Shown here piece after piece: positions 49,127-58,754 of a stretch of DNA of 64,000 nt. The position numbers and the translations under genes were made by a program. Position 1 is the first letter of the stretch, and each line of letters starts with the position of its first letter. The notes beneath the pieces were generated by a model. That model was not told where the DNA came from. It did no database searches and worked only from the letters and a program-made list of their open reading frames with translations. The DNA is taken from the NCBI RefSeq assembly GCF_009796765.1, contig NZ_CP047023.1, forward strand, positions 1,347,501 through 1,411,500. The letters are read 5' to 3'. The stretch is from Paraglaciecola sp. L3A3. Its GTDB lineage: Bacteria; Pseudomonadota; Gammaproteobacteria; Enterobacterales; Alteromonadaceae.

Positions 49127-51199
49127 TTATCCTTTTTCACTTGATTTGAGGTATTTATAGGTTTCGATTTGTGAGCGTAAATGTTTACGGTTACCACGAC
49201 GAACATATTTATTGGTTTGTTCTTTGTCGATGACTCGAGCTTTTAGGGTATCTTTAAACTGTAGCTCCATAATGTCCATTATTTTTTTCTTTAAATCCGG
49301 ATCATAAATAGGGCAACCGACTTCTATTCTGAAGTCCATATTACGTGTCATCCAATCAGCAGATGAGATGAACGTTTTTTGTTCGCCGCGACTTTCAAAA
49401 ATCATTACTCTTGGATGTTCTAAAAACCTGTCGACAACACTGATAATACTAATATTTTCACTTAAGCCCTTTATGCCAGGTACTAATGAACACATACCGC
49501 GAATAATGGCTTTAATTTTCACCCCAGCTTGACTGGCTTTGTATAAATCATCAATTAATAATTTGTCATCTAAGTTATTAATTTTAAGTGTAATACTGGC
49601 TTTCAGGCCTTCTTTCGCATTTTGAATTTCTTGACGGATCAATAACTGAATTTTGGTCCGATTATTGAGTGGTGATACTTGTAAATGTTGAAATTTTTGT
49701 CTTCTGTACGGTGCAAGAATAAAGGCAAAAACATTCTCTGCTTCTTTAGCAATTTCTTGGTTACGGGTGAATAAACTAAAATCAGTGTAAATTTTTGCCG
49801 TTTTTTCGTTAAAGTTTCCCGTGCCTAAATGGGCATAATTGATTAACTCGCCTTTTTCTTCTCTTGTAACCACACATAACTTGCTGTGAATTTTTAAGGC
49901 AGGCATACCAAATACCACTTTCACCCCTGCATCCGTTAATACTTTGGCCCATTCGATATTGTTTTCTTCATCAAATCTGGCGCGAAGTTCTATCACTACT
50001 GTGACTTTTTTACCGTTATCTACCGCATCAATTAACGAACTGATCACGCGAGACTGGCTTGCTACTCGGTATATATTTAAACGGATATGTTTTACGCTTG
50101 GATCGAAAGCCGCTTGTCGAATAAATTCAGTGACATGTAAAAACCTGTGGTATGGGTAATACAATAAAATGTCTTTAGCACTAATCGCATCAAATACCGT
50201 ATCGTAATTAGTAAAGTCTTTACTGGTCATAGCAGGTAATGTAGGGTTTTCTAAATAGGTACGGCCAATATTAGGAAAGCCAATAAAGTCTTTAAAATTG
50301 CGGTAGGGTCCACTGGCAATTAGGCTATCGTAAGAGGATATTTTCAGCCGTTTCTTTAAATCTTTTATGGTTTCTTCAGGCATTCTGCTGTCGTAAACTA
50401 CCCTTACAGGTTCTGCAATTAAACGCTGTTTTACACTTTCAGACATTTTGTCCATGTAACTTTCATCAATTTCATCATTGATGGAATATTCTGAATCTCG
50501 GGTCATTTTAAAAGAATAAGCTTCGAGGTGTTCAAAATCGATAAAACCTCTGAAAATGTTTTCTAAATTCACCCGAATAATATCGTCTAATAAAATGATG
50601 TATTTTTTCTTACGGCTTTTTTCTGGGGGTATTACCACAAAACGAGACAAGCTTGCAGTAGGCACTTCAATCACAGCAAATGCGTCAGCCTTGTCAGTCC
50701 TCTGTATTCGTACGTATAAGTAGGTTGATGAGTCATTTAGACGAGATAATAATTTAACTTTTTTATTCAGTAGTACAGGGGCAATATGGCACAAAATTTT
50801 ACTTTTGAAGTAATGCGATAACCATTCTGTGTGATATTGATTTAAGTCTTCTTCGCCTAACAAAAAGATATTATACCGAGCCAGGCCTTTGACGATCTCC
50901 ATGTGAGTTTTGTCGAATTCAACCGTCATTTTTAATACTTTCTGTTGTATTTGTTCCATCAAATGTTTGGTTTGTTCTGCTTGCTCAGTGTTACCTTCAT
51001 CTAAATAAATATAAATTTGACGTTTTACGTCAGCTACTCGAACTCGATAAAACTCGTCCATGTTATTGGAATAAATACCTAAAAAACGAATCCGCTCAAC
51101 AATAGGGTTAGTGACGTCTTTTGCTTCTTGCAATACACGGTGATTAAACGACAACCAACTTAATTCGCGGGGATAATAAATATTAGATAAATCAGGCAT
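49127..51199 (-). CDS. ppk: Polyphosphate kinase 1
   Basis: This 690-residue enzyme makes polyphosphate from ATP reversibly. The N-terminal domain (YYPRELSWLSFNHRVLQEA), the head domain and two phospholipase D-like C-terminal domains are all visible. The catalytic and phospho-acceptor histidines are in KIHSKLCVV and AHLGTGNFNEKTAKIYTD. Length matches E. coli Ppk (688). A good ribosome-binding site, AAGGG, is six bases upstream, and a Pho box lies 46 bp before the ATG. Induction by phosphate starvation is therefore likely, as known for E. coli ppk-ppx. Confidence 0.96.
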   Translation of the reverse strand: MPDLSNIYYPRELSWLSFNHRVLQEAKDVTNPIVERIRFLGIYSNNMDEFYRVRVADVKRQIYIYLDEGNTEQAEQTKHLMEQIQQKVLKMTVEFDKTHMEIVKGLARYNIFLLGEEDLNQYHTEWLSHYFKSKILCHIAPVLLNKKVKLLSRLNDSSTYLYVRIQRTDKADAFAVIEVPTASLSRFVVIPPEKSRKKKYIILLDDIIRVNLENIFRGFIDFEHLEAYSFKMTRDSEYSINDEIDESYMDKMSESVKQRLIAEPVRVVYDSRMPEETIKDLKKRLKISSYDSLIASGPYRNFKDFIGFPNIGRTYLENPTLPAMTSKDFTNYDTVFDAISAKDILLYYPYHRFLHVTEFIRQAAFDPSVKHIRLNIYRVASQSRVISSLIDAVDNGKKVTVVIELRARFDEENNIEWAKVLTDAGVKVVFGMPALKIHSKLCVVTREEKGELINYAHLGTGNFNEKTAKIYTDFSLFTRNQEIAKEAENVFAFILAPYRRQKFQHLQVSPLNNRTKIQLLIRQEIQNAKEGLKASITLKINNLDDKLLIDDLYKASQAGVKIKAIIRGMCSLVPGIKGLSENISIISVVDRFLEHPRVMIFESRGEQKTFISSADWMTRNMDFRIEVGCPIYDPDLKKKIMDIMELQFKDTLKARVIDKEQTNKYVRRGNRKHLRSQIETYKYLKSSEKG

Positions 51200-51244
51200 A
51201 TCGGCCCTTAATGCTGCTAATAGAAAGCGCTTGATCGTCTATTG

Positions 51245-51266
51245 ATATTGTGACAATTTGATGACA
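51245..51266 (-). promoter_or_regulatory. Pho box in front of ppk-ppx
   Basis: Read on the minus strand, two adjoining 11-bp units TGTCATCAAAT and TGTCACAATAT match the PhoB repeat. A 5-bp gap leads to the -10 position (GACGAT, 51239-51234), as in E. coli phoA; the -10 hexamer itself is poor. The inferred start of transcription is about 28 bases before the ppk ATG. Confidence 0.8.
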
Positions 51267-51327
51267 AATTGAAAAATCAAGAAAAAAAAGCATTCTTTGT
51301 TGGCTTAGATAAAAGCAATAAAGTGGC

Positions 51328-51828
51328 TTAAGTTTCAATATCTACCATTAAATCATTGGCCACAGATTCAAGACTTTCTCGCAATTCTTCTAGGTTAAAA
51401 TCTGCATCGATAGAAATAATAGTGGTGGCTTTAAATAACAAACCGCCCCAGTTAGGCGCACTTTCACAACATGAATCAAACTTAACAATATTTAACCTAA
51501 ATTGATTCAATATGGTGGTTAGTTCTTGCACTATGCCTGCTCTGTCGTTGCCCATAATTGCTATTTTGGCTGTTTGTTTACTTTGCTCTGCAATTTCTTC
51601 CCCCGCTAATAAATGAATTTTTAATTGAGGGTGTTGATTAAAAACTTTAACTAAATCAGTATGTTTATTTTCAGGTAAATCAATATGTACAAAGCCTGCA
51701 AAATGCCCAGCCATATGGGATAGATTACTACCTAACCAGTTTCCTCCCATATTATAAACTGTTTGCGCGAGGTTACTTATTAACCCAGGTTGGTCTTTGC
51801 CTACTAAAGTAAATATCATTGCTTTCAT
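51328..51828 (-). CDS. GcvR-like protein with two ACT domains
   Basis: A 166-residue protein consisting of two tandem ACT domains: GKDQPGLISNLAQTVYNMGGNWLGSNLSHMAG (about 10-41) and GNDRAGIVQELTTILNQFRLNIVKF (about 92-116). This is the plan of GcvR, which in E. coli blocks the activator GcvA in control of glycine cleavage; no gcvA or gcv operon is in this window. A role as a generic amino-acid-binding regulator is equally possible. It is divergent from the DUF47-pit genes and separate from ppk. Confidence 0.8.
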   Translation of the reverse strand: MKAMIFTLVGKDQPGLISNLAQTVYNMGGNWLGSNLSHMAGHFAGFVHIDLPENKHTDLVKVFNQHPQLKIHLLAGEEIAEQSKQTAKIAIMGNDRAGIVQELTTILNQFRLNIVKFDSCCESAPNWGGLLFKATTIISIDADFNLEELRESLESVANDLMVDIET

Positions 51829-52132
51829 AAAAGTGTCACATTAGTGTAATAAAGTCTCTGCCGTTGTTACTCTAGCCTAATACATTCTGAGTTGAATGTA
51901 AGTGCTAAATTGATTTAGCAACAACTAATTAAATAAGAGGTAGCTTGAAGATTGAAGTATCTTGATTTTCATTCAAACTATCAGCTTAGCTTACGTGGGG
52001 GAACTACGTAGCTACCATATTGTATTATCAGAGATACACATATGAGCATTAAATGTAGATGGTTAGCTTATGGAATCGTTTTTCTGTAAAGTGATCTCCG
52101 CAAATGATGTTTTAACATTAAAGAGAATTATT
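51829..52132. other. 304-bp gap before DUF47-pit: possible structured leader
   Basis: No gene is seen. A 7-bp inverted repeat, GGTAGCT (51939-51945) and AGCTACC (52010-52016), encloses further partial repeats (TACGT/ACGTA) and could fold the leader of the DUF47-pit transcript. A pair of TGTNA units at 51834-51855 resembles a Pho box but lacks a -10 at the right distance. Confidence 0.4.
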
Positions 52133-52810
52133 ATGCCAATAAATTCATTTTTGGGCGTGTTCGCAAAATCACCGCTCAAACCCCTCGAGGATCATATTAA
52201 TCTTGTAGACAAGTGCAGCAAAGGTTTACTGCCTTTTTTTCAGGCTGTTTATGCGCAAGATTGGAAAACAGCTCAAGAAACGCAAAAAAATATTTCGCAA
52301 TTAGAAAAACAAGCTGATGTGATAAAACGTGAGTTACGTATCAGTTTACCCGTTGGCATATTTATGCCAATTCAACGTCAAGACGTTTTGGATTTATTAA
52401 CTCAGCAAGATAAAATTGCCAATAAAGCCAAAGATATCTCTGGTCGTATTTTAGGTCGTCAATTAGTTATTCCTGTTGAATTACAAGATTCCTTTATGAC
52501 CTATTTGAAACGCTGTTTAGATGCCACTAATCAAGCGACTAAAGTCATCAACGAATTAGATGATTTATTAGAAACCGGCTTTAAAGGCCGTGAATTACGT
52601 TTAGTCGAAGACATGATAGAACGCTTAGATGAAATTGAAGATGATACTGACACTATCCAGATTTCGTTGCGTCGTTCATTACTAGCACTTGAAAAGGATC
52701 TCAACCCTGTAGACGTGATGTTTTTATACAGCATCATCGAATGGGTCGGCGAATTGGCCGACATTTCTGAACGAGTCGGTTCTCGACTTGAACTAATGTT
52801 AGCTAATTAA
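52133..52810 (+). CDS. DUF47 / TIGR00153 PhoU-like protein linked to Pit transporter
   Basis: I take the ATG at 52133, preceded by AAGAGAA, for a 225-residue protein (the frame is open from 52070). The sequence MPINSFLGVFAKSPLKPLEDHI begins a helical bundle related to PhoU, with acidic metal-binding clusters (MIERLDEIEDDTDTIQ). Members of TIGR00153 almost always accompany pit genes and are thought to control or aid phosphate transport. The pit gene starts 12 bp downstream, so the two are an operon. Confidence 0.9.
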   Translation: MPINSFLGVFAKSPLKPLEDHINLVDKCSKGLLPFFQAVYAQDWKTAQETQKNISQLEKQADVIKRELRISLPVGIFMPIQRQDVLDLLTQQDKIANKAKDISGRILGRQLVIPVELQDSFMTYLKRCLDATNQATKVINELDDLLETGFKGRELRLVEDMIERLDEIEDDTDTIQISLRRSLLALEKDLNPVDVMFLYSIIEWVGELADISERVGSRLELMLAN

Positions 52811-52822
52811 GAGATTCTAACA

Positions 52823-54091
52823 ATGGATATTATTAATAATTACGGGTTTGTTTTAATTGTCGTCGCTGCAGCGGTTGGATTTTTGATGGCATGGGGTATT
52901 GGTGCCAATGATGTTGCGAACGCTATGGGAACATCAGTTGGTTCGAAAGCACTTACCATCAAACAAGCTATTTTAATTGCCATGGTGTTTGAGTTTGCCG
53001 GTGCATATTTAGCGGGTGGTGAAGTGACTTCAACAATTCGTAAAGGCATAATTGATGCTAGTTACTTTGTTGATACGCCAGAATTACTAGTCTACGGTAT
53101 GATTTCGGCACTTTTTGCTGCCGGAGTTTGGTTAGCGTTTGCTTCGTATTTAGGCTGGCCAGTATCTACTACTCACTCGATTGTTGGCGCTATTGTTGGT
53201 TTTGCTGCAGTAGGAGTAAGTTCTGATGCGGTAGCTTGGGGTAAAGTAGGTGGAATTGTCGGTAGTTGGATTATTACTCCGGCTATCTCTGGCTTTATTG
53301 CATTTCTGATATTTCAATCAGCGCAAAAGTTAATTTTTGACACTGACAAACCTTTTGCTAATGCTAAACGTTATGTACCTTTTTATATGGGTTTAGCCGG
53401 TTTTGTAATGGCACTTGTTACCATCAAAAAAGGCCTTAAACATGTAGGTTTAGACATTCCCGCAGATCAAGGTTATTACATTGCTATTGGTATTGCTGTA
53501 TTAGTGGGCATAGTTGGACGTTGGTTTATTTCACGTATTAAACTAGATGCAAATGCGCAAAAAGATATGCAGTTTGCCAATGTAGAAAAAGTATTTGCAG
53601 TATTAATGATAGTAACAGCTTGTTGTATGGCCTTTGCTCATGGTTCAAACGATGTAGCCAACGCTATTGGGCCTTTGGCTGCAGTGGTGAGTATAGTTGA
53701 AAGTGGTGGTGAAATTGGCAAAAAAGCAGCCTTGGTATGGTGGATATTACCATTAGGCGGTATCGGTATTGTGGCTGGTTTAGCGCTTTTCGGTCATCGA
53801 GTCATTGCTACTATTGGTAATGGTATTACCCACTTGACCCCAAGTCGTGGTTTTGCAGCCGAGTTAGCAGCTGCATGTACTGTGGTTATTGCCTCTGGTA
53901 CTGGTTTACCGATTTCAACTACGCAAACACTGGTAGGCGCGGTATTGGGTGTAGGTATGGCACGTGGTATCGCAGCACTTAATTTAGGTGTGGTGAGAAA
54001 TATTGTTATATCTTGGGTGATTACCTTACCTGCGGGTGCCGGTCTTTCAATCATATTCTTCTTTATGATTAAAGGTATATTTGCACCTTAG
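52823..54091 (+). CDS. pit: Low-affinity inorganic phosphate transporter (PiT family)
   Basis: A 422-residue inner-membrane transporter with about ten membrane helices and the internal repeat of the PiT family. The two signature copies are GANDVANAMGTSVGSKALT (near the N-terminus) and AHGSNDVANAIGPLAAVVS (about 273-291). PiT proteins import metal-phosphate complexes with protons. The upstream DUF47 gene is its usual partner. A strong terminator follows. Proximity to ppk-ppx and to a Pho-regulated TonB system makes this a phosphate region. Confidence 0.95.
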   Translation: MDIINNYGFVLIVVAAAVGFLMAWGIGANDVANAMGTSVGSKALTIKQAILIAMVFEFAGAYLAGGEVTSTIRKGIIDASYFVDTPELLVYGMISALFAAGVWLAFASYLGWPVSTTHSIVGAIVGFAAVGVSSDAVAWGKVGGIVGSWIITPAISGFIAFLIFQSAQKLIFDTDKPFANAKRYVPFYMGLAGFVMALVTIKKGLKHVGLDIPADQGYYIAIGIAVLVGIVGRWFISRIKLDANAQKDMQFANVEKVFAVLMIVTACCMAFAHGSNDVANAIGPLAAVVSIVESGGEIGKKAALVWWILPLGGIGIVAGLALFGHRVIATIGNGITHLTPSRGFAAELAAACTVVIASGTGLPISTTQTLVGAVLGVGMARGIAALNLGVVRNIVISWVITLPAGAGLSIIFFFMIKGIFAP

Positions 54092-54143
54092 TTTAAATAC
54101 GAATTAGTTGCTGGCAAAGTGTCATCAAGCTAATTAGCAATCA

Positions 54144-54191
54144 GCCCACTTACCATCGTATAAAATTTTATTTGATGTAAGTGGGTTTTTT
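54144..54191 (+). terminator. Rho-independent terminator of DUF47-pit
   Basis: CCCACTTACCATC pairs with GATGTAAGTGGG (one bulge) and is followed by a T6 tract. The loop is about 20 bases. Confidence 0.85.
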
Positions 54192-54299
54192 ATTTCCCTT
54201 CTTAAAGTCGACATTAACCTGCTGTTTTATATTTGTTTTATTCTATTAACTTAATGTGCTCTGTCATTCGTTTATGAAACTTTTGTGACAATTATATGA

Positions 54300-54321
54300 T
54301 GTAACAAAACTGTCATGCTCC
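54300..54321 (+). promoter_or_regulatory. Pho box in front of lipoprotein gene
   Basis: Two adjoining 11-bp units, TGTAACAAAAC and TGTCATGCTCC, fit the PhoB repeat (first unit 9 of 11). A 5-bp gap leads to TATTCT (54327-54332) as -10. Further TGTCAT-like sites lie at 54262 and 54284, out of phase. Transcription would start near 54339, 47 bases before the ATG. Confidence 0.72.
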
Positions 54322-54385
54322 TTGGGTATTCTTCTCGCGTTTTCAATTATAACTATTTTATTTACTCGCATATTTGGAGAGAGCA

Positions 54386-55975
54386 ATGGAACTTAAGAAT
54401 TTATTTAAAGCTAGTGCAATTGTTTCAGCATTAGTTCTTGCAGGTTGTGGCGGCGATATCAATATTACCCCTACGGTAAATGATACAAGTGTTAACAATA
54501 GTAATAACACTACCACTACTACGAATGAAGGGAGTGGTAGTACTGATGGCAACACTGATGAAAACCCATGTGCTTCATATGATGCTGATAGTGTTACTGT
54601 TCAAGGTGAGTACACTGGCGGTAACTGCGAATATAGTAAAGAGTTTGTTAGCGCTGCTAGCCCGTTAAATTCAGATATTACTTTAGAAAAGCTTGATAAT
54701 GGTGGTGCTCACTATTTTAAAAGTTCTTTAGTAATCGGTGAAAACTGTAATACTTCTGATAACTGTACTTTAGTCGTTGATGGACCAACTCTTGAAATCG
54801 AAGCAGGCGCAATTATCGCTTTTGACGATGCGTCATCTCGTGTACAAATTAACCGTGGCGCAAATATTGAAGCAACAGGTACGTACAGTGACCCTATCAC
54901 TTTTACTTCTGCTAACGCTATCGCCAGTTTAAAAGTATCTGATCCACAACCTCAAGATTGGGGCGGTATCGCAATTGATGGTTTTGGTATTACTGACCAA
55001 TGTTCAGACGCTGAGCGTACAGCTGTAACATGTAATGCAGAAAGTGAAGGTGCGGTCACTTATTATGGTGGTAGTGATAATGCTGATAACAGTGGTACAT
55101 TAAAATTCGTTAAAATTCATTATGCAGGTGGCTTACCAGCTGGTGCTGAAGAAGGTAACGATTTGAACTCTCTTAGCTTATTTGCTGTAGGTTCAGGTAC
55201 GACTATTGATTACATCGACATTTACGCTGGATATGACGATGGTATTGAATTGTTTGGTGGTGCGGTTAACCTTAAGCACATAGTGGTAACAGATACTCAA
55301 GATGACAGTATTGATATCGATGCTGGCTGGAGTGGTAACGCACAATTTATTCTTGTTAAGCATGGTACTGTTTTGAACGCCGCGGGTAATTCTATCAACA
55401 TGGGTAATGGTGGCTTTGAGTCTGACGGTACTAAAGTTAAAGATAACAACGTTGCGCCTTCTGCTCCACAAATTGCTAACGTAACTGTTATTACTGCAGA
55501 TGTTAACTCTGTACGTGACGATAACCCTTCAGTAGCTATCAAGTTAGACGACTTTATCTCTGCTACTTGGTACAACACTGTGTTAGTTAAAACTTCTGCT
55601 ACACAAACTCATTGTTTCGAAAATTCTTCTGATGCAGAGCAAGTGATTGTTGATGGCGACGTGTCTATGAAAAACTCTGTGGTTGCTTGTGCAAAATTGG
55701 CTAAATCAGATACAGTTGGAAGCACAACTTACACTAACTGGTTAACCGATACTGCAGGCGACATGAATACTGTAACTGGTGGCGACGCAGATGTACTTGC
55801 AAGCAACGGTTTTGCAACTATCGCAGACCTTAAAACGCCATTCGATGTGACTACTATCGATGCTAATTTCTTTGAAAGTGTAGATTTTATCGGTGCGGTA
55901 AGCCCAGCTGATACTTCAAGTGACTGGTATGATTGGGCAAAAGATGCCTATGAAAATGCCATGGCTGACGAATAA
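54386..55975 (+). CDS. Outer-membrane lipoprotein with parallel beta-helix-like body
   Basis: I take the ATG at 54386 (GGAGAG upstream), not 54374, for 529 residues. The lipobox LVLAGC puts the lipid on C21, and Gly at position +2 predicts the outer membrane. A low-complexity Asn/Thr-rich linker (about 28-60) follows. The remaining 460 residues contain repeated short strands ending in Asn/Asp and Gly, as in right-handed parallel beta-helices (VQINRGANIEATG, GTLKFVKIHYAGG, IDYIDIYAGYDDGIELFGG, IDIDAGWSG). No enzyme motif is recognised; a few relatives are annotated 'multidrug transporter', which I consider wrong. A Pho box and the downstream receptor suggest that it binds or presents substrate. 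A terminator follows. Confidence 0.75.
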   Translation: MELKNLFKASAIVSALVLAGCGGDINITPTVNDTSVNNSNNTTTTTNEGSGSTDGNTDENPCASYDADSVTVQGEYTGGNCEYSKEFVSAASPLNSDITLEKLDNGGAHYFKSSLVIGENCNTSDNCTLVVDGPTLEIEAGAIIAFDDASSRVQINRGANIEATGTYSDPITFTSANAIASLKVSDPQPQDWGGIAIDGFGITDQCSDAERTAVTCNAESEGAVTYYGGSDNADNSGTLKFVKIHYAGGLPAGAEEGNDLNSLSLFAVGSGTTIDYIDIYAGYDDGIELFGGAVNLKHIVVTDTQDDSIDIDAGWSGNAQFILVKHGTVLNAAGNSINMGNGGFESDGTKVKDNNVAPSAPQIANVTVITADVNSVRDDNPSVAIKLDDFISATWYNTVLVKTSATQTHCFENSSDAEQVIVDGDVSMKNSVVACAKLAKSDTVGSTTYTNWLTDTAGDMNTVTGGDADVLASNGFATIADLKTPFDVTTIDANFFESVDFIGAVSPADTSSDWYDWAKDAYENAMADE

Positions 55976-56000
55976 TAAGTCGTTTAGCAAACAAATGTAT

Positions 56001-56038
56001 AGGCGTAATAGGTTAAGTGCCTATTTACGCCTTTTTTG
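56001..56038 (+). terminator. Terminator between lipoprotein and receptor genes
   Basis: AGGCGTAATAGG pairs with CCTATTTACGCCT (one bulged A) and a T6 tract follows. It would let much less transcript reach the receptor gene than the lipoprotein gene, unless the receptor has its own promoter. Confidence 0.8.
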
Positions 56039-56059
56039 TTCATTTTGAGTGTGGGATAA

Positions 56060-58732
56060 ATGATGAAGACTCAATACAGCGCGAGTAAAATCTCGTTAGC
56101 AGTTGCATTCGGTCTTGTCACGGGCTCTATACAAGCCCAACAACAAGATAATGCGATTGACGAAGTGGTCACCACGGGTAATCGCCTCCAGGGTACTGCA
56201 GCAGCAGTAATCGAAGAACGTAAAAACCAAGCTTTCGTAGCAGATATTCTGGGTGCAGAACAGATTTCTCGAACCGGTGATAGCGATGCTGCATCAGCAT
56301 TGCGCCGGGTAACAGGTTTGACCTTGGTTGACGGCAAATATATATATGTACGTGGTTTAGGTGAACGTTATTCTAGTGCTCGTTTAAATGGCGCTAGTAT
56401 TCCTAGCCCAGACCTAACACGTAACGTTATTCCGTTGGATATTTTTCCAACCAATGTAATTGAAAGTTTATCGGTACAGAAAGCTTTTTCGCCTAATATG
56501 CCTGCTGCTTTTGGTGGCGGTAGTGTTGATATTCGTACTAAATCTCTGCCTTCAGAGTTTGTGGCAGAGTTTCAGTTAGGTATTGAAGGAAACTCAAATA
56601 ACTCAAGCGGGTTTACTTATGATAAAAACGATAGCGGCCTGCCTGATGCATTAGAAAGCGGTATTGTTCATTACCGCGGTGATTTTTCTGTTCGTAATAT
56701 TATTGAAAGACATGGTTTAACTTCTAATGATGATGCAACTGCTTTTCAGCAAGCTTTTGCCACTAATCAGGAGTTATTAAAAAGTCTGCCACGTAATATG
56801 AGTTTAAAAGAGGAATCATTATCACCTAATTATTCATTTCAAGGTGGTATTGGTAATTCTTTTGAAGATGAGTGGTTAGGTGGGACTTTCGGCTTTTTAG
56901 CCTCTGTCGCATACGATAATAAGTGGAATTACACAGACCAAACTAATGCTGTTGTCAGTGCCAATAAAAACGATGATTGTGCCACTTCATTAGATACATC
57001 CGAAGATGTCAGCAATCCTTGTTATGACAGTATTACCGATTCTAAGGTAACCACAGAAAACGAAAGATTAAATGGTCTTTTCACTTTGGGTTATCGATTG
57101 GATACCCATGAAGTCAGTTACAGTAAAATCTACATTCAAGACAATGAAGATGAATCTGAAATTGCTGTAAATCAAAACCCGACTCAAAGCAACACTATTG
57201 CTGTTGATAACCAAGCGGCTCGCAGTCATCAACTTTCTGTTGAAGAAAGAGAGTTAGAAATTGACCAGTTTAAAGGTCAACATACTTTCTTAGACTGGTG
57301 GGGTGTCGGTGCTGATTGGCAATATACTGAGTCAGAAGTACATACCGATATACCTTTAGATGTGACGTATAATTTCGCTGATAAATATGCGGATAATGTC
57401 TATCAAAGTAGTGGTATCAATGGTGGTAATGGTATTGTTAATTATCAGTTTATAGAGATGCGTGACTTTATGAAGTCATGGGGCGGAAACTTTAATCTAC
57501 CCATCTCGACTGGTAAATTTGATATAGAGCTGAAAACGGGGTGGGATTATTCGGATAGAGCCCGTTATTACACCACATCTAGCTTCTTTGTGAATAACAG
57601 TGGTGCCGGTGTCAATGTCGATCAGGGCAGTGAAAACATAGTCGGTCTAAGTGCATTTTTAACCGATGACTTTATTGATAATAATGAAGTGTGGGTGTCA
57701 TTTAACGAGCCTGAAGCGCCCGAAGCCGATGATTATATGGCGGCACAAAAAGTACAAGCTAGTTACGGCTCCTTCGATGTCATTTATGATAATACTTGGC
57801 GTGTTAGTGGTGGTTTACGTTATGAGTCTTTCCAACAAGTGACACTAGAATCGTCTAGTTTGATTTTCAGTCGTGAAGATATTGAAACTTTTTATAGTCA
57901 AGAGCGTATCCAAGACCGTACTATTAATGAAGATGATATTTATCCTGCCTTAAGTTTAACTTATTTAGGTGGTGATGGTTATCAGTTGCGCTTTGGTTAT
58001 GGTGAAACTGTTGTTCGCCCTGATTTGCGTGAAGTGGTACCTGTTGGCTATTTTGATCCATTAACTGATATCCGTACGACTGGTAGTTTGTCATTAGTAT
58101 CTAGTCAATTAAAAAACTATGATGCCCGTTACGAATTGTACGCTGGCAATGGTGATAACTTAGCTATATCTTTGTTCTATAAAGATATTACTAACCCTAT
58201 TGAATCAGTGCTAGCGGTAGGTGACTCTAGTTATACTGCATCATTTACTAATGGTGAGTCTGCCGAGTTATTTGGTATTGAGACTGAGTGGTTGTATAGC
58301 TTAGATTGGCTTTCTAATGGCTTCTTTACTTCAGGTAACTTAACCTTAAGTGACTCAGAAGTGACAGTAGATGCGGCTGATGCGGGTAACTTAACTAACA
58401 CGGTTAAGCGTATGAATGGTCATTCAAAATATGTTGTTAACCTACAATTAAACTATGATTCAGCGAATGGTGAACATAGTGGTTCGTTAGTTTATAACGT
58501 GTTTGGTGAGCGTATTCTTGCTTCAGGTATTGGTGGACGTGGTGACGCTTATGAACAGCCATTCCATTCTTTAGATGCTATCTATACTTGGTATCCAGAC
58601 TTCAATACCAAAGTTAAATTTAAAATGAAAAACTTATTAGGCAAAGACCAAGAAGTACTTCAATCAGGTGTGGCAGTGAGAACACGTGAAATAGGTACTA
58701 CTTTTGGTGTGAGTTATAGTTACGAGTTTTAA
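56060..58732 (+). CDS. TonB-dependent outer-membrane receptor (Pho neighbourhood)
   Basis: A 890-residue receptor with a signal peptide (cleavage near IQA-QQ), a TonB-box-like IDEVVTTG at about residue 33, and a plug domain with SDAASALRRVTGLTLVDGKYIYVRGLGERY, LNGASIPSPDL and SVQKAFSPNMPAAFGGGSVDIRTKS. The barrel ends in SYEF. This plug type occurs in large marine receptors for non-siderophore substrates; siderophore-specific features are absent. It lies 85 bp downstream of the lipoprotein gene, with a terminator between, and upstream of the TonB operon. I infer that it imports a phosphorus-containing substrate, but the ligand is unknown. A second ATG lies one codon after the first. Confidence 0.9.
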   Translation: MMKTQYSASKISLAVAFGLVTGSIQAQQQDNAIDEVVTTGNRLQGTAAAVIEERKNQAFVADILGAEQISRTGDSDAASALRRVTGLTLVDGKYIYVRGLGERYSSARLNGASIPSPDLTRNVIPLDIFPTNVIESLSVQKAFSPNMPAAFGGGSVDIRTKSLPSEFVAEFQLGIEGNSNNSSGFTYDKNDSGLPDALESGIVHYRGDFSVRNIIERHGLTSNDDATAFQQAFATNQELLKSLPRNMSLKEESLSPNYSFQGGIGNSFEDEWLGGTFGFLASVAYDNKWNYTDQTNAVVSANKNDDCATSLDTSEDVSNPCYDSITDSKVTTENERLNGLFTLGYRLDTHEVSYSKIYIQDNEDESEIAVNQNPTQSNTIAVDNQAARSHQLSVEERELEIDQFKGQHTFLDWWGVGADWQYTESEVHTDIPLDVTYNFADKYADNVYQSSGINGGNGIVNYQFIEMRDFMKSWGGNFNLPISTGKFDIELKTGWDYSDRARYYTTSSFFVNNSGAGVNVDQGSENIVGLSAFLTDDFIDNNEVWVSFNEPEAPEADDYMAAQKVQASYGSFDVIYDNTWRVSGGLRYESFQQVTLESSSLIFSREDIETFYSQERIQDRTINEDDIYPALSLTYLGGDGYQLRFGYGETVVRPDLREVVPVGYFDPLTDIRTTGSLSLVSSQLKNYDARYELYAGNGDNLAISLFYKDITNPIESVLAVGDSSYTASFTNGESAELFGIETEWLYSLDWLSNGFFTSGNLTLSDSEVTVDAADAGNLTNTVKRMNGHSKYVVNLQLNYDSANGEHSGSLVYNVFGERILASGIGGRGDAYEQPFHSLDAIYTWYPDFNTKVKFKMKNLLGKDQEVLQSGVAVRTREIGTTFGVSYSYEF

Positions 58733-58754
58733 TCTAACTAAATTTGTTTATACA

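Noticed and set aside
51834..51855. TGTCACATTAG and TGTAATAAAGT as a possible Pho box for DUF47-pit
   Set aside because: Phasing is right but there is no -10-like sequence 5 bp downstream and the site is about 280 bp from the gene.
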